This document shows, in pieces, positions 1 through 6,502 of a DNA stretch of 64,000 nt; positions within the stretch are counted from its first letter, which is position 1, and the number at the start of each line of letters is the position of its first letter. Under the pieces are notes generated by a model. The model was not told the origin of the DNA, ran no database searches, and was given only the letters and a program-made list of their open reading frames with translations. The DNA comes from Flavobacterium sp. UBA7680. Its GTDB lineage: Bacteria > Bacteroidota > Bacteroidia > Flavobacteriales > Flavobacteriaceae. Location: positions 154,310-218,309 of the forward strand of contig NZ_DLHA01000019.1 in assembly GCF_002482975.1 (NCBI RefSeq), given 5' to 3'. Both the position numbers and the translations under genes were made by a program.

Positions 1-17
1 ATGACGTAAAAAACAAA

Positions 18-40
18 AAACCCGCTATAATAGCGAGTTT
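18..40 (-). terminator. Rho-independent terminator-like hairpin
   Basis: CGCTA (23-27) pairs with TAGCG (31-35), extended by AAAC/GTTT arms. On the minus strand the one imperfect pair becomes a G-U wobble and the stem is followed by a run of T, so the polarity is minus. I could not find a minus-strand gene just upstream of it that it would serve. Confidence 0.5.
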
Positions 41-325
41 TAGTAGAAAGGTTCAGCATTTCTTTTTATTCTATTTCTATAAATGACTTTGGCTTGTATT
101 GCAGTAGAATTGACTGTAACTATCTGTAAATCAAACAAAAAATACTCTTTTTAATCATTATTATGCTATTTTATTTACCTTTAAACCCTTCTACAAGCCG
201 TCTATATATCTCACAATTAGACCATTAAATCTACACTTCCGAAAGATTACTGCAAATAAAATCCATACTTAGAAAGTCAATTTTTAATATAAATCAAACC
301 ATTATTAACCATTAATTTTAAAGCT
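41..325. other. intergenic leader region
   Basis: AT-rich stretch between the hairpin at 18-40 and the small secreted-protein gene. No convincing ORF on either strand. It should hold the promoter of the gene at 326, but I see no clear TAnnTTTG box. Confidence 0.4.
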
Positions 326-691
326 ATGAAAAAGAAGATGATTATCAGTTCAATACTACTATTATTATCATTATGCATTAGTCCTCAATTTAATGCTGCA
401 ACGCTTCAGCAGAAGCATAATACTATCGTAAACAAGTTTGTACGCGTAAATATCGCTGTTCAATTGGAACAAGCTGGTGTTGTTGTTCCCCCATTAACAT
501 TCACAGTTACTAATTCTACAACAGGAACAGCGGGAACATTAATTCAAAACAATACGTCATATAGGGTTGTTGCACAAGAAGGTGATGTTATAACCTTTAA
601 TTTGGGAGGTTTAATTGGCATCAAACAATATACTATTACCGCAGAAGATGCATTTATCCATTTTGCATCTGTTGAATTATTAGATTTATAG
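326..691 (+). CDS. small secreted hypothetical protein
   Basis: 121 aa of unknown function. The N-terminus has a lysine-rich start, a run of Ile/Leu (residues 6-18) and a likely signal peptidase I site near NAA (about residue 25). The mature part is short, rich in Thr/Val/Asn and without cysteines; alternating hydrophobic residues suggest a beta-rich exported domain. The start at 326 is preceded by the A/T-rich sequence usual for this phylum rather than a Shine-Dalgarno. The gene stands alone and is closed by the hairpin at 714-744. No family recognised. Confidence 0.7.
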   Translation: MKKKMIISSILLLLSLCISPQFNAATLQQKHNTIVNKFVRVNIAVQLEQAGVVVPPLTFTVTNSTTGTAGTLIQNNTSYRVVAQEGDVITFNLGGLIGIKQYTITAEDAFIHFASVELLDL

Positions 692-713
692 TACCCTGTA
701 AATAATTAATATA

Positions 714-744
714 AAAACTGCTAAACGAATGGTTTAGCAGTTTT
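714..744. terminator. bidirectional terminator
   Basis: AAAACTGCTAAAC (714-726) and GTTTAGCAGTTTT (732-744) form a perfect 13-bp stem with a 5-nt loop and T runs on both strands. It lies between convergent genes, the small secreted protein (+) and the oxidoreductase (-), and can serve both. Confidence 0.9.
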
Positions 745-763
745 TTATTTGATAGAAGAATTA

Positions 764-1741
764 TTAATTTTTAATGATATTCAGAATATCTAAAATCGTT
801 GATATGTTATCTACAGATTCATTCATCATTAAAATCTGTTCCTCTTTATTATAGTTTTTAATATGATCTGCAAAGGCTTCTGCTTCAAAACGAAAACCGC
901 TTCCAAAATCAACTTCAATCTTTTCTAATTCATAGTTCCAATCTAAACCTTTTTTTATTTCTATAAAAGCTGTATTGGGTTTTGTAACATTATTATATCC
1001 GCAGGTAATTATACCTTTTGCGCCTATCACACGGACATAACGATGTGGTGCAGCACTGAAATTGCAGTTTAACTGTGCCGTTATTTTGCTTTTAAATCGC
1101 AGCATTGCCGAAACAGAAATATCAAGCTGTTGGTCATTTAACTTACCGAAAGCCATTATTTCATTCGCTTTTTCGCCCGTAATAGCACGAATCATACTTA
1201 CCGGATAAGCACCTGCATCCCACATTACACCTCCGCCAAGTTCGGGTTTTAAGCGTATATTGTTTTCAGCATCATCAACTGTAAATCCAAAATCGGCATA
1301 GATTTGTGATACTTCTCCAATCTCGCCTTCTTCAATTTTTTTTAATAACAAAATAGTCTGCGGCTGAAATTTATACGGATATCCTTCCATCAGGAATACA
1401 TTATTAAGCATTGCCTGTTCGTACATTTCCTTTACATCTTCGACAGTTAAGGCAATTGGTTTTTCACATAAAATATGTTTTTTTGCCTTTGCAGCTTTTA
1501 TAACCCATTCTGCATGCATGGAGTTTGGAAGTGGAATGTAAACCGCATCTAAATCCGCATCATCCAAAAGATCCTGATACGATGAATATGATTTTTCGAT
1601 ATCAAATTCTTTTGCAAATGCTGCAGCGCTTTCTAAAGTTCGGCTGGCAATTGCAGTAACTTTAATTTCCGAAGAACCTTTTATGGCTTCTGTAAATGAG
1701 CGTGCAATATTTGCCGTACTCATGATTCCTATTTTTAGCAT
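764..1741 (-). CDS. Gfo/Idh/MocA family oxidoreductase
   Basis: 325 aa, the usual family length. The N-terminal Rossmann fold starts at GIMSTANIA (residues 5-13). The family's EKP motif is at 93-95 (CEKPIALT), and GGGVMWDAGAYPV (169-181) carries the Asp175/Tyr179 positions that correspond to the catalytic block after the nucleotide domain. No signal peptide, so a cytoplasmic NAD(P)-dependent dehydrogenase acting on a sugar, inositol or related polyol; substrate not predictable. It is divergent from the HxlR regulator with about 140 bp between starts. CAAATGTA at 1793-1800 reads as a -7 box (TACATTTG) on the minus strand, though no good -33 box accompanies it. Regulation by the neighbouring HxlR protein is plausible but inferred. 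Confidence 0.9.
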   Translation of the reverse strand: MLKIGIMSTANIARSFTEAIKGSSEIKVTAIASRTLESAAAFAKEFDIEKSYSSYQDLLDDADLDAVYIPLPNSMHAEWVIKAAKAKKHILCEKPIALTVEDVKEMYEQAMLNNVFLMEGYPYKFQPQTILLLKKIEEGEIGEVSQIYADFGFTVDDAENNIRLKPELGGGVMWDAGAYPVSMIRAITGEKANEIMAFGKLNDQQLDISVSAMLRFKSKITAQLNCNFSAAPHRYVRVIGAKGIITCGYNNVTKPNTAFIEIKKGLDWNYELEKIEVDFGSGFRFEAEAFADHIKNYNKEEQILMMNESVDNISTILDILNIIKN

Positions 1742-1826
1742 ATTTTCTAAATTTTATCGGCTTTTTAAAAGAATTAAACCGAATTATTTAGACAAATGTA
1801 AGTGCTGATTTTCACCCAGAAAAGTA

Positions 1827-1866
1827 CTAACCATTTGGTTAGCTATGAACATATTGGTTAGATTTG
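1827..1866 (+). promoter_or_regulatory. promoter of the HxlR gene with overlapping operator
   Basis: CTAACCATTTGGTTAG (1827-1842) is a perfect dyad (7-bp arms, 2-bp centre), and a third half-site TTGGTTAG follows at 1854-1861. TTTG at 1834-1837 (-33) and TAGATTTG at 1859-1866 (-7) sit 21 nt apart and match the Bacteroidota promoter pattern; the start codon is at 1884. The dyad covers the -33 element and the third half-site overlaps the -7 element, as expected for autorepression. Binding by HxlR itself is inferred. Confidence 0.6.
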
Positions 1867-1883
1867 TAGAAAATTAGATCGTT

Positions 1884-2252
1884 ATGGACGAAAAAAAAAT
1901 AGAAAAAAATACAAGTCCGGAAAACTATACCGATGGTGACAGCTTTTTTTCCTGTCATGTTGAACTTGCGAACAAAAGTATTAGTGGCAAATGGAAAATT
2001 CTTATTCTATACAGATTATCATTACAGCCTATTAAACGCTATACTGAATTAAGAAAAGAATTGGGATCTATTTCAGAAAAAGTACTTAGCAATCAGCTTA
2101 AGGATCTTGAAAATGATGGATTAGTCCACAGAACTGTATATCCTGTAGTACCGCCAAAAGTGGAATACAGCCTCACCGAAAACGGTAAAGGCATTATTCC
2201 TGTTATTATTGCTTTGAGAAATTTTGGCTGTTTTTTAAAACACCGCAGTTAA
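1884..2252 (+). CDS. HxlR family winged-helix transcriptional regulator
   Basis: 122 aa. The HxlR (DUF24) signature is clear: Cys24 before the first helix, GKWKILILYRL, then RYTELRKELGSISEKVLSNQLKDLENDGLV with the recognition helix, and the wing PVVPPKVEYSLTENG. Such proteins are small dimeric cytoplasmic regulators, often sensing reactive aldehydes, quinones or oxidants through the N-terminal cysteine. It is divergent from the oxidoreductase, a common arrangement in which the regulator controls its neighbour. The dyad at 1827-1842 is its likely site. Confidence 0.9.
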   Translation: MDEKKIEKNTSPENYTDGDSFFSCHVELANKSISGKWKILILYRLSLQPIKRYTELRKELGSISEKVLSNQLKDLENDGLVHRTVYPVVPPKVEYSLTENGKGIIPVIIALRNFGCFLKHRS

Positions 2253-2277
2253 TAGGCAATTTTGCTTATTAAAAATT

Positions 2278-2301
2278 GATAATAATATACCCAGGTTACC
2301 A
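2278..2301 (+). repeat. 24-bp inverted repeat, left copy
   Basis: Begins GATAATAATATACCC and ends GGTTACCA. The exact reverse complement is present at 9472-9495, 7.2 kb away. It lies 25 bp after the HxlR stop codon; the other copy lies 11 bp after the stop of the TonB-domain lipoprotein gene, in the same orientation relative to that gene. Flanking bases are only loosely similar. Confidence 0.85.
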
Positions 2302-2416
2302 CTTTAATTTCTAAACAAAACCTAGATTTTTAATAAGATAATAATACCCTGTGTACAATTTGAAGATATCCGCCATAAGAGACATTTTTATTTTATCACA
2401 GAATATATCAAAACAA

Positions 2417-2446
2417 AAAAGAGCAGATATTTCTATTTGCTCTTTT
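2417..2446. terminator. bidirectional terminator hairpin
   Basis: AAAAGAGCA (2417-2425) and TGCTCTTTT (2438-2446), with extra ATA/TAT pairing inside, are flanked by A and T runs on both sides. It can close the HxlR transcript (+) and anything leaving the 2629-2883 gene (-). Confidence 0.7.
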
Positions 2447-2628
2447 AATATTCTTTAAAATCAATTAAAATCGTAGCCCGATATCCCTTCTAATTTTAAA
2501 GATTATTCTGTGTTAGTCTGCACAGGCTTATAATGTTAGGATGATTCTTGTCTTATTTTCAATGCAAATAACACCTTGTCAAAGGTATAAAAAATAAAAT
2601 AAATTTAAGCGATTAACTTACAAAATTA

Positions 2629-2883
2629 TCAACTTGTAAAAAGCCCTTTCGACTTAATAGAACTTTCATCTGTATTTGAATTTAATGTTATCAGACCATC
2701 ATTTTCTAAACTAATAAGCGCATTTAATACTTGGGCTTGAAATTCTCTTTCAAATGAAATATCTTGATATAAAAGGTTATTAGGGATTACAGCCATAGTT
2801 AATTCTTCTAAACTGTATAACTTGCTTGGGTTTTGAGCAAGAATTTTGAGTACGTTTTTAAATAATTCATTCTTAACTTCCAT
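2629..2883 (-). CDS. small hypothetical protein, possible winged-helix fold
   Basis: 84 aa, no signal peptide or membrane segment, so cytoplasmic. The order of segments (LFKNVLKILAQNPSKLYSLEELTMAVI, then FQAQVLNALISLENDGLITLNSN) resembles a winged helix: helix, recognition-type helix, then a charged turn and a short strand pair. No named family recognised and no key residue to confirm DNA binding. It stands alone; the hairpin at 2417-2446 could end its transcript. What it regulates, if anything, is unknown. Confidence 0.55.
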   Translation of the reverse strand: MEVKNELFKNVLKILAQNPSKLYSLEELTMAVIPNNLLYQDISFEREFQAQVLNALISLENDGLITLNSNTDESSIKSKGLFTS

Positions 2884-3018
2884 AAAAACAGCTTTATTCT
2901 AAGATATGAAAAAATATAGTAATATATCAATTTTTCTATTTCAAATTTAAAGACTTTGAGGAGAGTATCGTTAATTAGCTAACGCAAACATGTCTTATTC
3001 AACCTGATTATTGTTTAA

Positions 3019-3032
3019 TTATATATACTATA
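3019..3032 (+). promoter_or_regulatory. shared leader motif TTATATATACTATA, copy 1
   Basis: The same 14 bases occur on the minus strand at 6004-6017. Here the motif ends 20 nt before the ATG at 3053; there it ends 12 nt before the ATG at 5991. Both genes encode MKTL-type small proteins. Probably the core promoter or leader of a small gene family. Confidence 0.5.
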
Positions 3033-3052
3033 TAATTTTAAACAAAGATATC

Positions 3053-3196
3053 ATGAAAACACTTTCTAATCACATTCAGGAAAGTTTTGCACCTGTAAAA
3101 GAAGAACAGCAAACAGTTATAGAGAATCAAATTGACAACAAGGAAGAAATTGTTAATGAAGATGAATCTTTAGAAAAAGAAAAACCGTCTGAATAG
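3053..3196 (+). CDS. small acidic MKTL-type protein (47 aa)
   Basis: I start this at the ATG at 3053 (MKTLSNHIQESF...) rather than the upstream in-frame ATG at 3011. The product then matches the N-terminus of the 54-aa protein at 5827-5991 (MKTLTQRIEESL...), and AAACAAAG lies just before it. After the first 12 residues the chain is almost all Glu/Lys/Asn/Gln and probably disordered. The shared N-terminus may be an amphipathic helix. No signal peptide; function unknown. It shares the 14-bp leader motif with its paralogue. Confidence 0.5.
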   Translation: MKTLSNHIQESFAPVKEEQQTVIENQIDNKEEIVNEDESLEKEKPSE

Positions 3197-3556
3197 ACGA
3201 TTTTATGTTTTAATTTAAATCGTTTTTCATCGTTTAAATTTGTTTTTCAACGTTTTTAATGCTTAAAAAAGTTTAAATTTGATTAAATTAGTTCTTTTTA
3301 GACCGATACTAAATAATTTTTTAACAAAACTTTACAGGTAAAAACCTACAAAAAATAATAAAATTTAATACCTTTGACTATGCTTAAAAACATATTTAAA
3401 CATAAAATACACATAATCAGCATTTTAGCTTATTTATAATGATTATAAATTAATAGGATTAGCTGTAGATATGTTGTATATTTATATAAAAAGTTATTTT
3501 TGTTAAGTCGAAAAATGTCATACGAATGACATTTAAAAAGCTGTTCTAAAATAAAA
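3197..3556. other. AT-rich intergenic region
   Basis: Contains direct repeats of an ATCGTTT-like unit just after the stop codon (about 3217-3262: aaatcgttttt, catcgttt, caacgttttt) and long A/T runs. No ORF above 30 codons with a credible start. Confidence 0.35.
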
Positions 3557-3582
3557 AAGTCCCACCCGATTACGTGGAACTT
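3557..3582 (-). terminator. minus-strand terminator
   Basis: AAGTCCCAC (3557-3565) and GTGGAACTT (3574-3582). The single plus-strand mismatch becomes a U-G wobble on the minus strand, where the stem runs into TTTTTTATTTT. It sits about 70 nt beyond the stop of the 39-aa ORF and supports minus-strand transcription there. Confidence 0.65.
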
Positions 3583-3650
3583 CTTTTACCATCAACAGCA
3601 TTCTCTTTGAAAAGATCTGTATACCATAATATTTTAAAAATGATAGTTTT

Positions 3651-3770
3651 TTAGATTTTTACGAGAAATCTATATAAACCACCATCTGCTTTATATTGTC
3701 TTTTACCCTTGATAGTTCTGTATCTAGAGTAAATATATCTATAACCAGCCGGAGCTTCATTTTGCATCAT
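3651..3770 (-). CDS. very small basic protein (39 aa), hypothetical
   Basis: Opens with ATGATG and encodes a product with 11 Arg/Lys and 6 Tyr among 39 residues (core AGYRYIYSRYRTIKGKRQYK). This composition is unlike random AT-rich translation. No signal peptide or membrane segment. A minus-strand terminator follows at 3557-3582. No family recognised; the basic, aromatic make-up would fit a nucleic-acid-binding peptide, but that is a guess. The ribosome-binding region is not distinctive. Confidence 0.4.
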   Translation of the reverse strand: MMQNEAPAGYRYIYSRYRTIKGKRQYKADGGLYRFLVKI

Positions 3771-3802
3771 GTTGTTATGATGTGTTAAATTATAAAATTG
3801 GT

Positions 3803-3828
3803 ATGATAAGTTCAGCCTTATCATTTTT
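3803..3828 (+). terminator. terminator-like hairpin
   Basis: ATGATAAG (3803-3810) and CTTATCAT (3817-3824) form a perfect 8-bp stem with a 6-nt loop, followed by TTTT on the plus strand. No plus-strand gene immediately upstream was identified. Confidence 0.45.
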
Positions 3829-4124
3829 ACAGAGTCTTATTTCAAAGAACAAAAACATTCAGATTTTACTAATCGATGTAAAACTGATTTCGTATCATTT
3901 AAAAGGCATCATCTTTAGAATGCCTTTTATTGCTTTATCGAGTAAGCATAAGACACAAATATATCAATTTTTATCACTTTCCACAACTATATTGTTTGTA
4001 AACTTTAACACTTTATTGTAATACATTGATTACCAGCGAGAAGAGCTTTGGAATAAATGAAAATTATATAACATTTTAACAATATTCTATAACAATTCAA
4101 AAATATAATATATGTTAAACAACA
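3829..4124. other. intergenic region with a second hairpin
   Basis: Holds the perfect stem at 3901-3928 and otherwise AT-rich sequence. A 79-codon plus-strand frame (3782-4021) crosses both hairpins and is not accepted as a gene. Confidence 0.4.
3901..3928. terminator. perfect 9-bp hairpin, possible terminator
   Basis: AAAAGGCAT (3901-3909) pairs exactly with ATGCCTTTT (3920-3928), A/T-flanked on both sides, so it could work in either direction. The associated transcript is not evident. Confidence 0.5.
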
Positions 4125-4150
4125 AAAACCGTCTTAAATAAGACGGTTTT
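4125..4150 (-). terminator. terminator of the 4192-5112 gene
   Basis: AAAACCGTCTT (4125-4135) and AAGACGGTTTT (4140-4150) make an 11-bp perfect stem with a 4-nt loop, 41 nt after the minus-strand stop codon. The symmetric A/T ends would allow both directions. Confidence 0.8.
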
Positions 4151-4191
4151 GTTAAATATTTGAAATCTAAAATTATTGGTTTGAAAAGAAT

Positions 4192-5112
4192 CTACATTCC
4201 CAACACTCCCTTAGAAGCTCCTAAGTTATCTGTAAATTGTTGTCTCAAACCTGTCATTCTATCAAACGGAGTGAAAGAATAATTTCCTGCATATTGTTCT
4301 CCAAGCTTTGAGATTTGATCATTAAGCTTTTGTGCTTGTGCCGTTGCATTTTTCCACGCATTTATATTAGCAGTAGACATTTTGTTTCTTTGTATTCGAT
4401 AAAGTCCAAGATACTTGTCAAGACTTTTTGAATGTGGAACCGTCTGCTGAACTAATGATTTCAACTTAATCTGGTAACTGTCTAATGAGGTTATATAAGA
4501 TATATTCTTTTTCAGTTCGTTATACGTCCAATTATCTAATTTAACCTCACAAGTCTTAGATTTGATGTAATAGTAGTTTTCGTAATAAGCTTCCTGTGTT
4601 TTATAAACTTTGAATCCTTGTTTCTCAACAATTTTAATAAGTTCTTTCGTTTTAACATAGTCAGAAATAGATTTTAGACTTTCATCTTTTATTGCATACA
4701 ATTTACCTGAAGAATCATTTTTGTAAATGTCATAAATGGTTTCAGTTAAACTGCCGTCATTGTTGTACTCTATTGAATTATCGACCAACTCGCTTTCAAT
4801 ATATTTACCTCGACGGTCATCTCTTCTTGCATGACGATATTTAATTGGGGTTGCTGAATATGAACCGATGATCTCATTATCATTTAGAAGTTCGTTACTC
4901 ATAAATAAAACAGGTCTTTTAGTTTCGATAATCGTATCATGGACTATCCGTTGTAATTTTAAATCTTTCTCTTTTACGTATTTACAGATGTCTTCTGAAA
5001 TTGATAGAGAATTGTTTTCTTGACTGAAAGTTCTTGTGGAAAATAAAAATGTAGAAATGGAAATAATGGCGTACGCAAAATGTATGCAGTACTTTTGGTA
5101 GTGCTTTTTCAT
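4192..5112 (-). CDS. secreted hypothetical protein (306 aa)
   Basis: Signal peptide likely at residues 1-30 (basic start KKHYQKY, hydrophobic AYAIISISTFLF, cleavage near TFSQE). The mature part is charged and mostly soluble, with a run of basic residues (RHARRDDRRGKY) and a C-terminal segment of helices with little hydrophobicity. No membrane segment after the signal, no cysteine pattern, no recognised domain. It stands alone, with a terminator at 4125-4150 and the nested inverted repeat (5176-5308) about 65 nt upstream of its start, possibly in its 5' leader. Function unknown. Confidence 0.65.
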   Translation of the reverse strand: MKKHYQKYCIHFAYAIISISTFLFSTRTFSQENNSLSISEDICKYVKEKDLKLQRIVHDTIIETKRPVLFMSNELLNDNEIIGSYSATPIKYRHARRDDRRGKYIESELVDNSIEYNNDGSLTETIYDIYKNDSSGKLYAIKDESLKSISDYVKTKELIKIVEKQGFKVYKTQEAYYENYYYIKSKTCEVKLDNWTYNELKKNISYITSLDSYQIKLKSLVQQTVPHSKSLDKYLGLYRIQRNKMSTANINAWKNATAQAQKLNDQISKLGEQYAGNYSFTPFDRMTGLRQQFTDNLGASKGVLGM

Positions 5113-5175
5113 TGGTGTGGTAATTTGGATTTATAAATGTTTAGTGGAAAAAAGAAGCGTGGACAATTACACCAA

Positions 5176-5308
5176 GCTAAATCCTGGGCTACCACACCCT
5201 TAAACAAGCAATGATGCAAAGCCACGCCATAGCGGCGTACCTTACATACATTATTTGCTTGTTAAATCGAGAAGCCGTTGAGCCTCAGGGTGGTAGTTTA
5301 GATTTAGC
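5176..5308. ncRNA. nested inverted repeat, candidate structured RNA or cruciform element
   Basis: Three stems nest: GCTAAATC (5176-5183) with GATTTAGC (5301-5308); CTACCACACCCT (5189-5200) with AGGGTGGTAG (5287-5296, 2-nt bulge); AACAAGCAA (5203-5211) with TTGCTTGTT (5255-5263). A terminal ACGCC/GGCGT hairpin sits inside (5224-5238). It is distinctly GC-richer than its flanks. Strand unknown. It could be an RNA, the leader of the gene at 5112, or a short mobile repeat; no family recognised. Confidence 0.5.
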
Positions 5309-5448
5309 AATAACGTAATTAAGCACGAATATTTTTACAATACAAAAATAAATAAAAAGGACGACGTGTAACAATGAAACTAAACAATGTTGTGATAGTT
5401 TATGAACAGAATATTGTTTTATTATACATAGTTTAAAATATCATTATT

Positions 5449-5826
5449 ATGTTCAAACTTCGTCTGTATAAATTTTTAAGTATCTTTATTCCTTACTTTA
5501 AAAGGAAACTAATGAGTGAAATATATAATCTAATTAAAAACAATTTAGATAATCATATTAGAAAATATGATAAGAAGAACTTGTTTACATTATCCTTGAT
5601 TAATAACTTAGAAAAGATATATGCTGTCAAGTATATAACTAAATATAAAGGAGTAGATTTTTCAATCGAAGTCGAATATATTGACGAAAAGATAATATTT
5701 GCAACTTTTATAGGCGAATCTCATTCTAGTGAAGCTTCGTTAGAAATAACGGATTTTATGAAATTCATATTGATAATGCTCAAAGAAGATTTAACAAGAC
5801 AAATTCAATTTGCTTTGAGTCGATAG
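5449..5826 (+). CDS. hypothetical protein (125 aa)
   Basis: Begins with a basic-hydrophobic stretch (MFKLRLYKFLSIFIPYFKRK) that is short and rich in Lys/Arg, more like a membrane-associating amphipathic helix than a cleavable signal. A start at the internal Met22 (MSEIYNLIKNN) would give a plain cytoplasmic protein. The rest alternates helices and strands with a charged surface. No family recognised. Its stop codon abuts the stop codon of the convergent 54-aa gene with no bases between. Confidence 0.5.
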   Translation: MFKLRLYKFLSIFIPYFKRKLMSEIYNLIKNNLDNHIRKYDKKNLFTLSLINNLEKIYAVKYITKYKGVDFSIEVEYIDEKIIFATFIGESHSSEASLEITDFMKFILIMLKEDLTRQIQFALSR

Positions 5827-5991
5827 TTATTTTTTATCCTCCGCATCTCTCGACGTACCTCTTGTAATTGCACTATCTTTTGCAATACTTGTTCTCATTA
5901 TATCTGACAAATCTTCTTCGACAGGTTTCTCTTCAACTTTCTTGATTGTCTTATTTAATGATTCTTCAATACGTTGAGTTAATGTTTTCAT
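5827..5991 (-). CDS. small MKTL-type protein (54 aa)
   Basis: The reading frame from ATG at 5991 to TAA at 5827 gives MKTLTQRIEESLNKTIKKVE, then EEKPVEEDLSDIMRT and a polar tail. The first 12 residues closely match the 47-aa product at 3053-3196, and both genes share a 14-bp leader motif. The helical, highly charged sequence has no signal or membrane segment. Function unknown. The IS3-like unit begins just upstream of its leader, so its own promoter region may be shortened. Confidence 0.55.
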   Translation of the reverse strand: MKTLTQRIEESLNKTIKKVEEKPVEEDLSDIMRTSIAKDSAITRGTSRDAEDKK

Positions 5992-6003
5992 AGGGTAGAT
6001 TTT

Positions 6004-6017
6004 TATAGTATATATAA
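6004..6017 (-). promoter_or_regulatory. shared leader motif TTATATATACTATA, copy 2
   Basis: Exact reverse complement of 3019-3032, ending 12 nt before the ATG of the 54-aa gene. The element is itself nearly palindromic around TATAGTATATA. Confidence 0.5.
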
Positions 6018-6040
6018 CTGAAAAAAAACTATACTTTGGT

Positions 6041-6502
6041 CTAATTCTTTTTTACCATACTTGTCAATCCCATTTCACTCATATATTTTCTTACAGTCAC
6101 TGCTGATAATTGATATCCTGATTTTTGAAGTTCTGTGGCAATTCGGTCACTGCCATAACGTCTTTCAAAAGTAAAGAATATTGAAGTTATTTCTTTCTGC
6201 ATTAAAATTTTTCTTTTCTGAGTTTCATTCAATGGTACATTTTTCCATGCATGATATTCTCTTCTATTTATACCTAAAGCTTCTGACATTAATCTAATAG
6301 AATATGTTTTTTCATTGTTTAGTATAAAATCAAAAACTTTAGACTTTCCTTGATGAAGGCATATACCAGCACTTTTTAGAATTTCAAATTTCAAATCTGA
6401 TTTCTTAATTTTTTTTTCAAGTTCAAGAATTTTTCTTTCTTTAAGTATTATTTTATCTGCCTTTTTCATATTTAAAAATATTTTCAAAATAGTGATCTGC
6501 AT
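6041..6502 (-). CDS. catalytic-domain-less IS3 transposase-like protein
   Basis: 153 aa, more likely starting at Met12 (6469: MKKADKIILKERK). It aligns over its length with residues about 70-195 of the 397-aa transposase beside it: LELEKKIKKSDLKFEILKSA with FDLEKKSKEYELRYEILKNA, and RRYGSDRIATELQKSGYQL with KHYGRNKITKELHKLGYKI. It stops just before the DDE catalytic domain would begin. The start at 6469 overlaps the transposase stop by 17 nt, suggesting translational coupling. It may be a truncated second OrfB or a retained regulator that competes for IS ends; the latter is inference. Confidence 0.7.
   Translation of the reverse strand: MQITILKIFLNMKKADKIILKERKILELEKKIKKSDLKFEILKSAGICLHQGKSKVFDFILNNEKTYSIRLMSEALGINRREYHAWKNVPLNETQKRKILMQKEITSIFFTFERRYGSDRIATELQKSGYQLSAVTVRKYMSEMGLTSMVKKN

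Larger units (their letters stand above)
2253..2628. other. intergenic region holding one 24-bp inverted repeat copy
   Basis: No supported gene. It contains the first copy of the 24-bp repeat (2278-2301), a partial echo of its first half (GATAATAATACCCTG, 2337-2351) and a bidirectional hairpin (2417-2446). Sequence after the hairpin is featureless. Confidence 0.6.

Noticed and set aside
1..300. Minus-strand gene ending at the hairpin 18-40
   Set aside because: All minus-strand frames in this stretch are broken by stops within a few dozen codons and none has a coherent product.
3011..3052. Longer start for the 47-aa MKTL protein
   Set aside because: The extra 14 residues would be translated from the shared 14-bp leader motif and are absent in the paralogue at 5827-5991.
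3782..4021. 79-codon plus-strand ORF
   Set aside because: It crosses two stable hairpins (3803-3828, 3901-3928), begins inside one region of palindromes and its product has no coherent domain or start signal.
5176..5308. Nested inverted repeat as an integron attC site
   Set aside because: GTTAAAT at 5261-5267 resembles an attC end, but the pairing continues well outside it and there is no integron integrase or cassette array.
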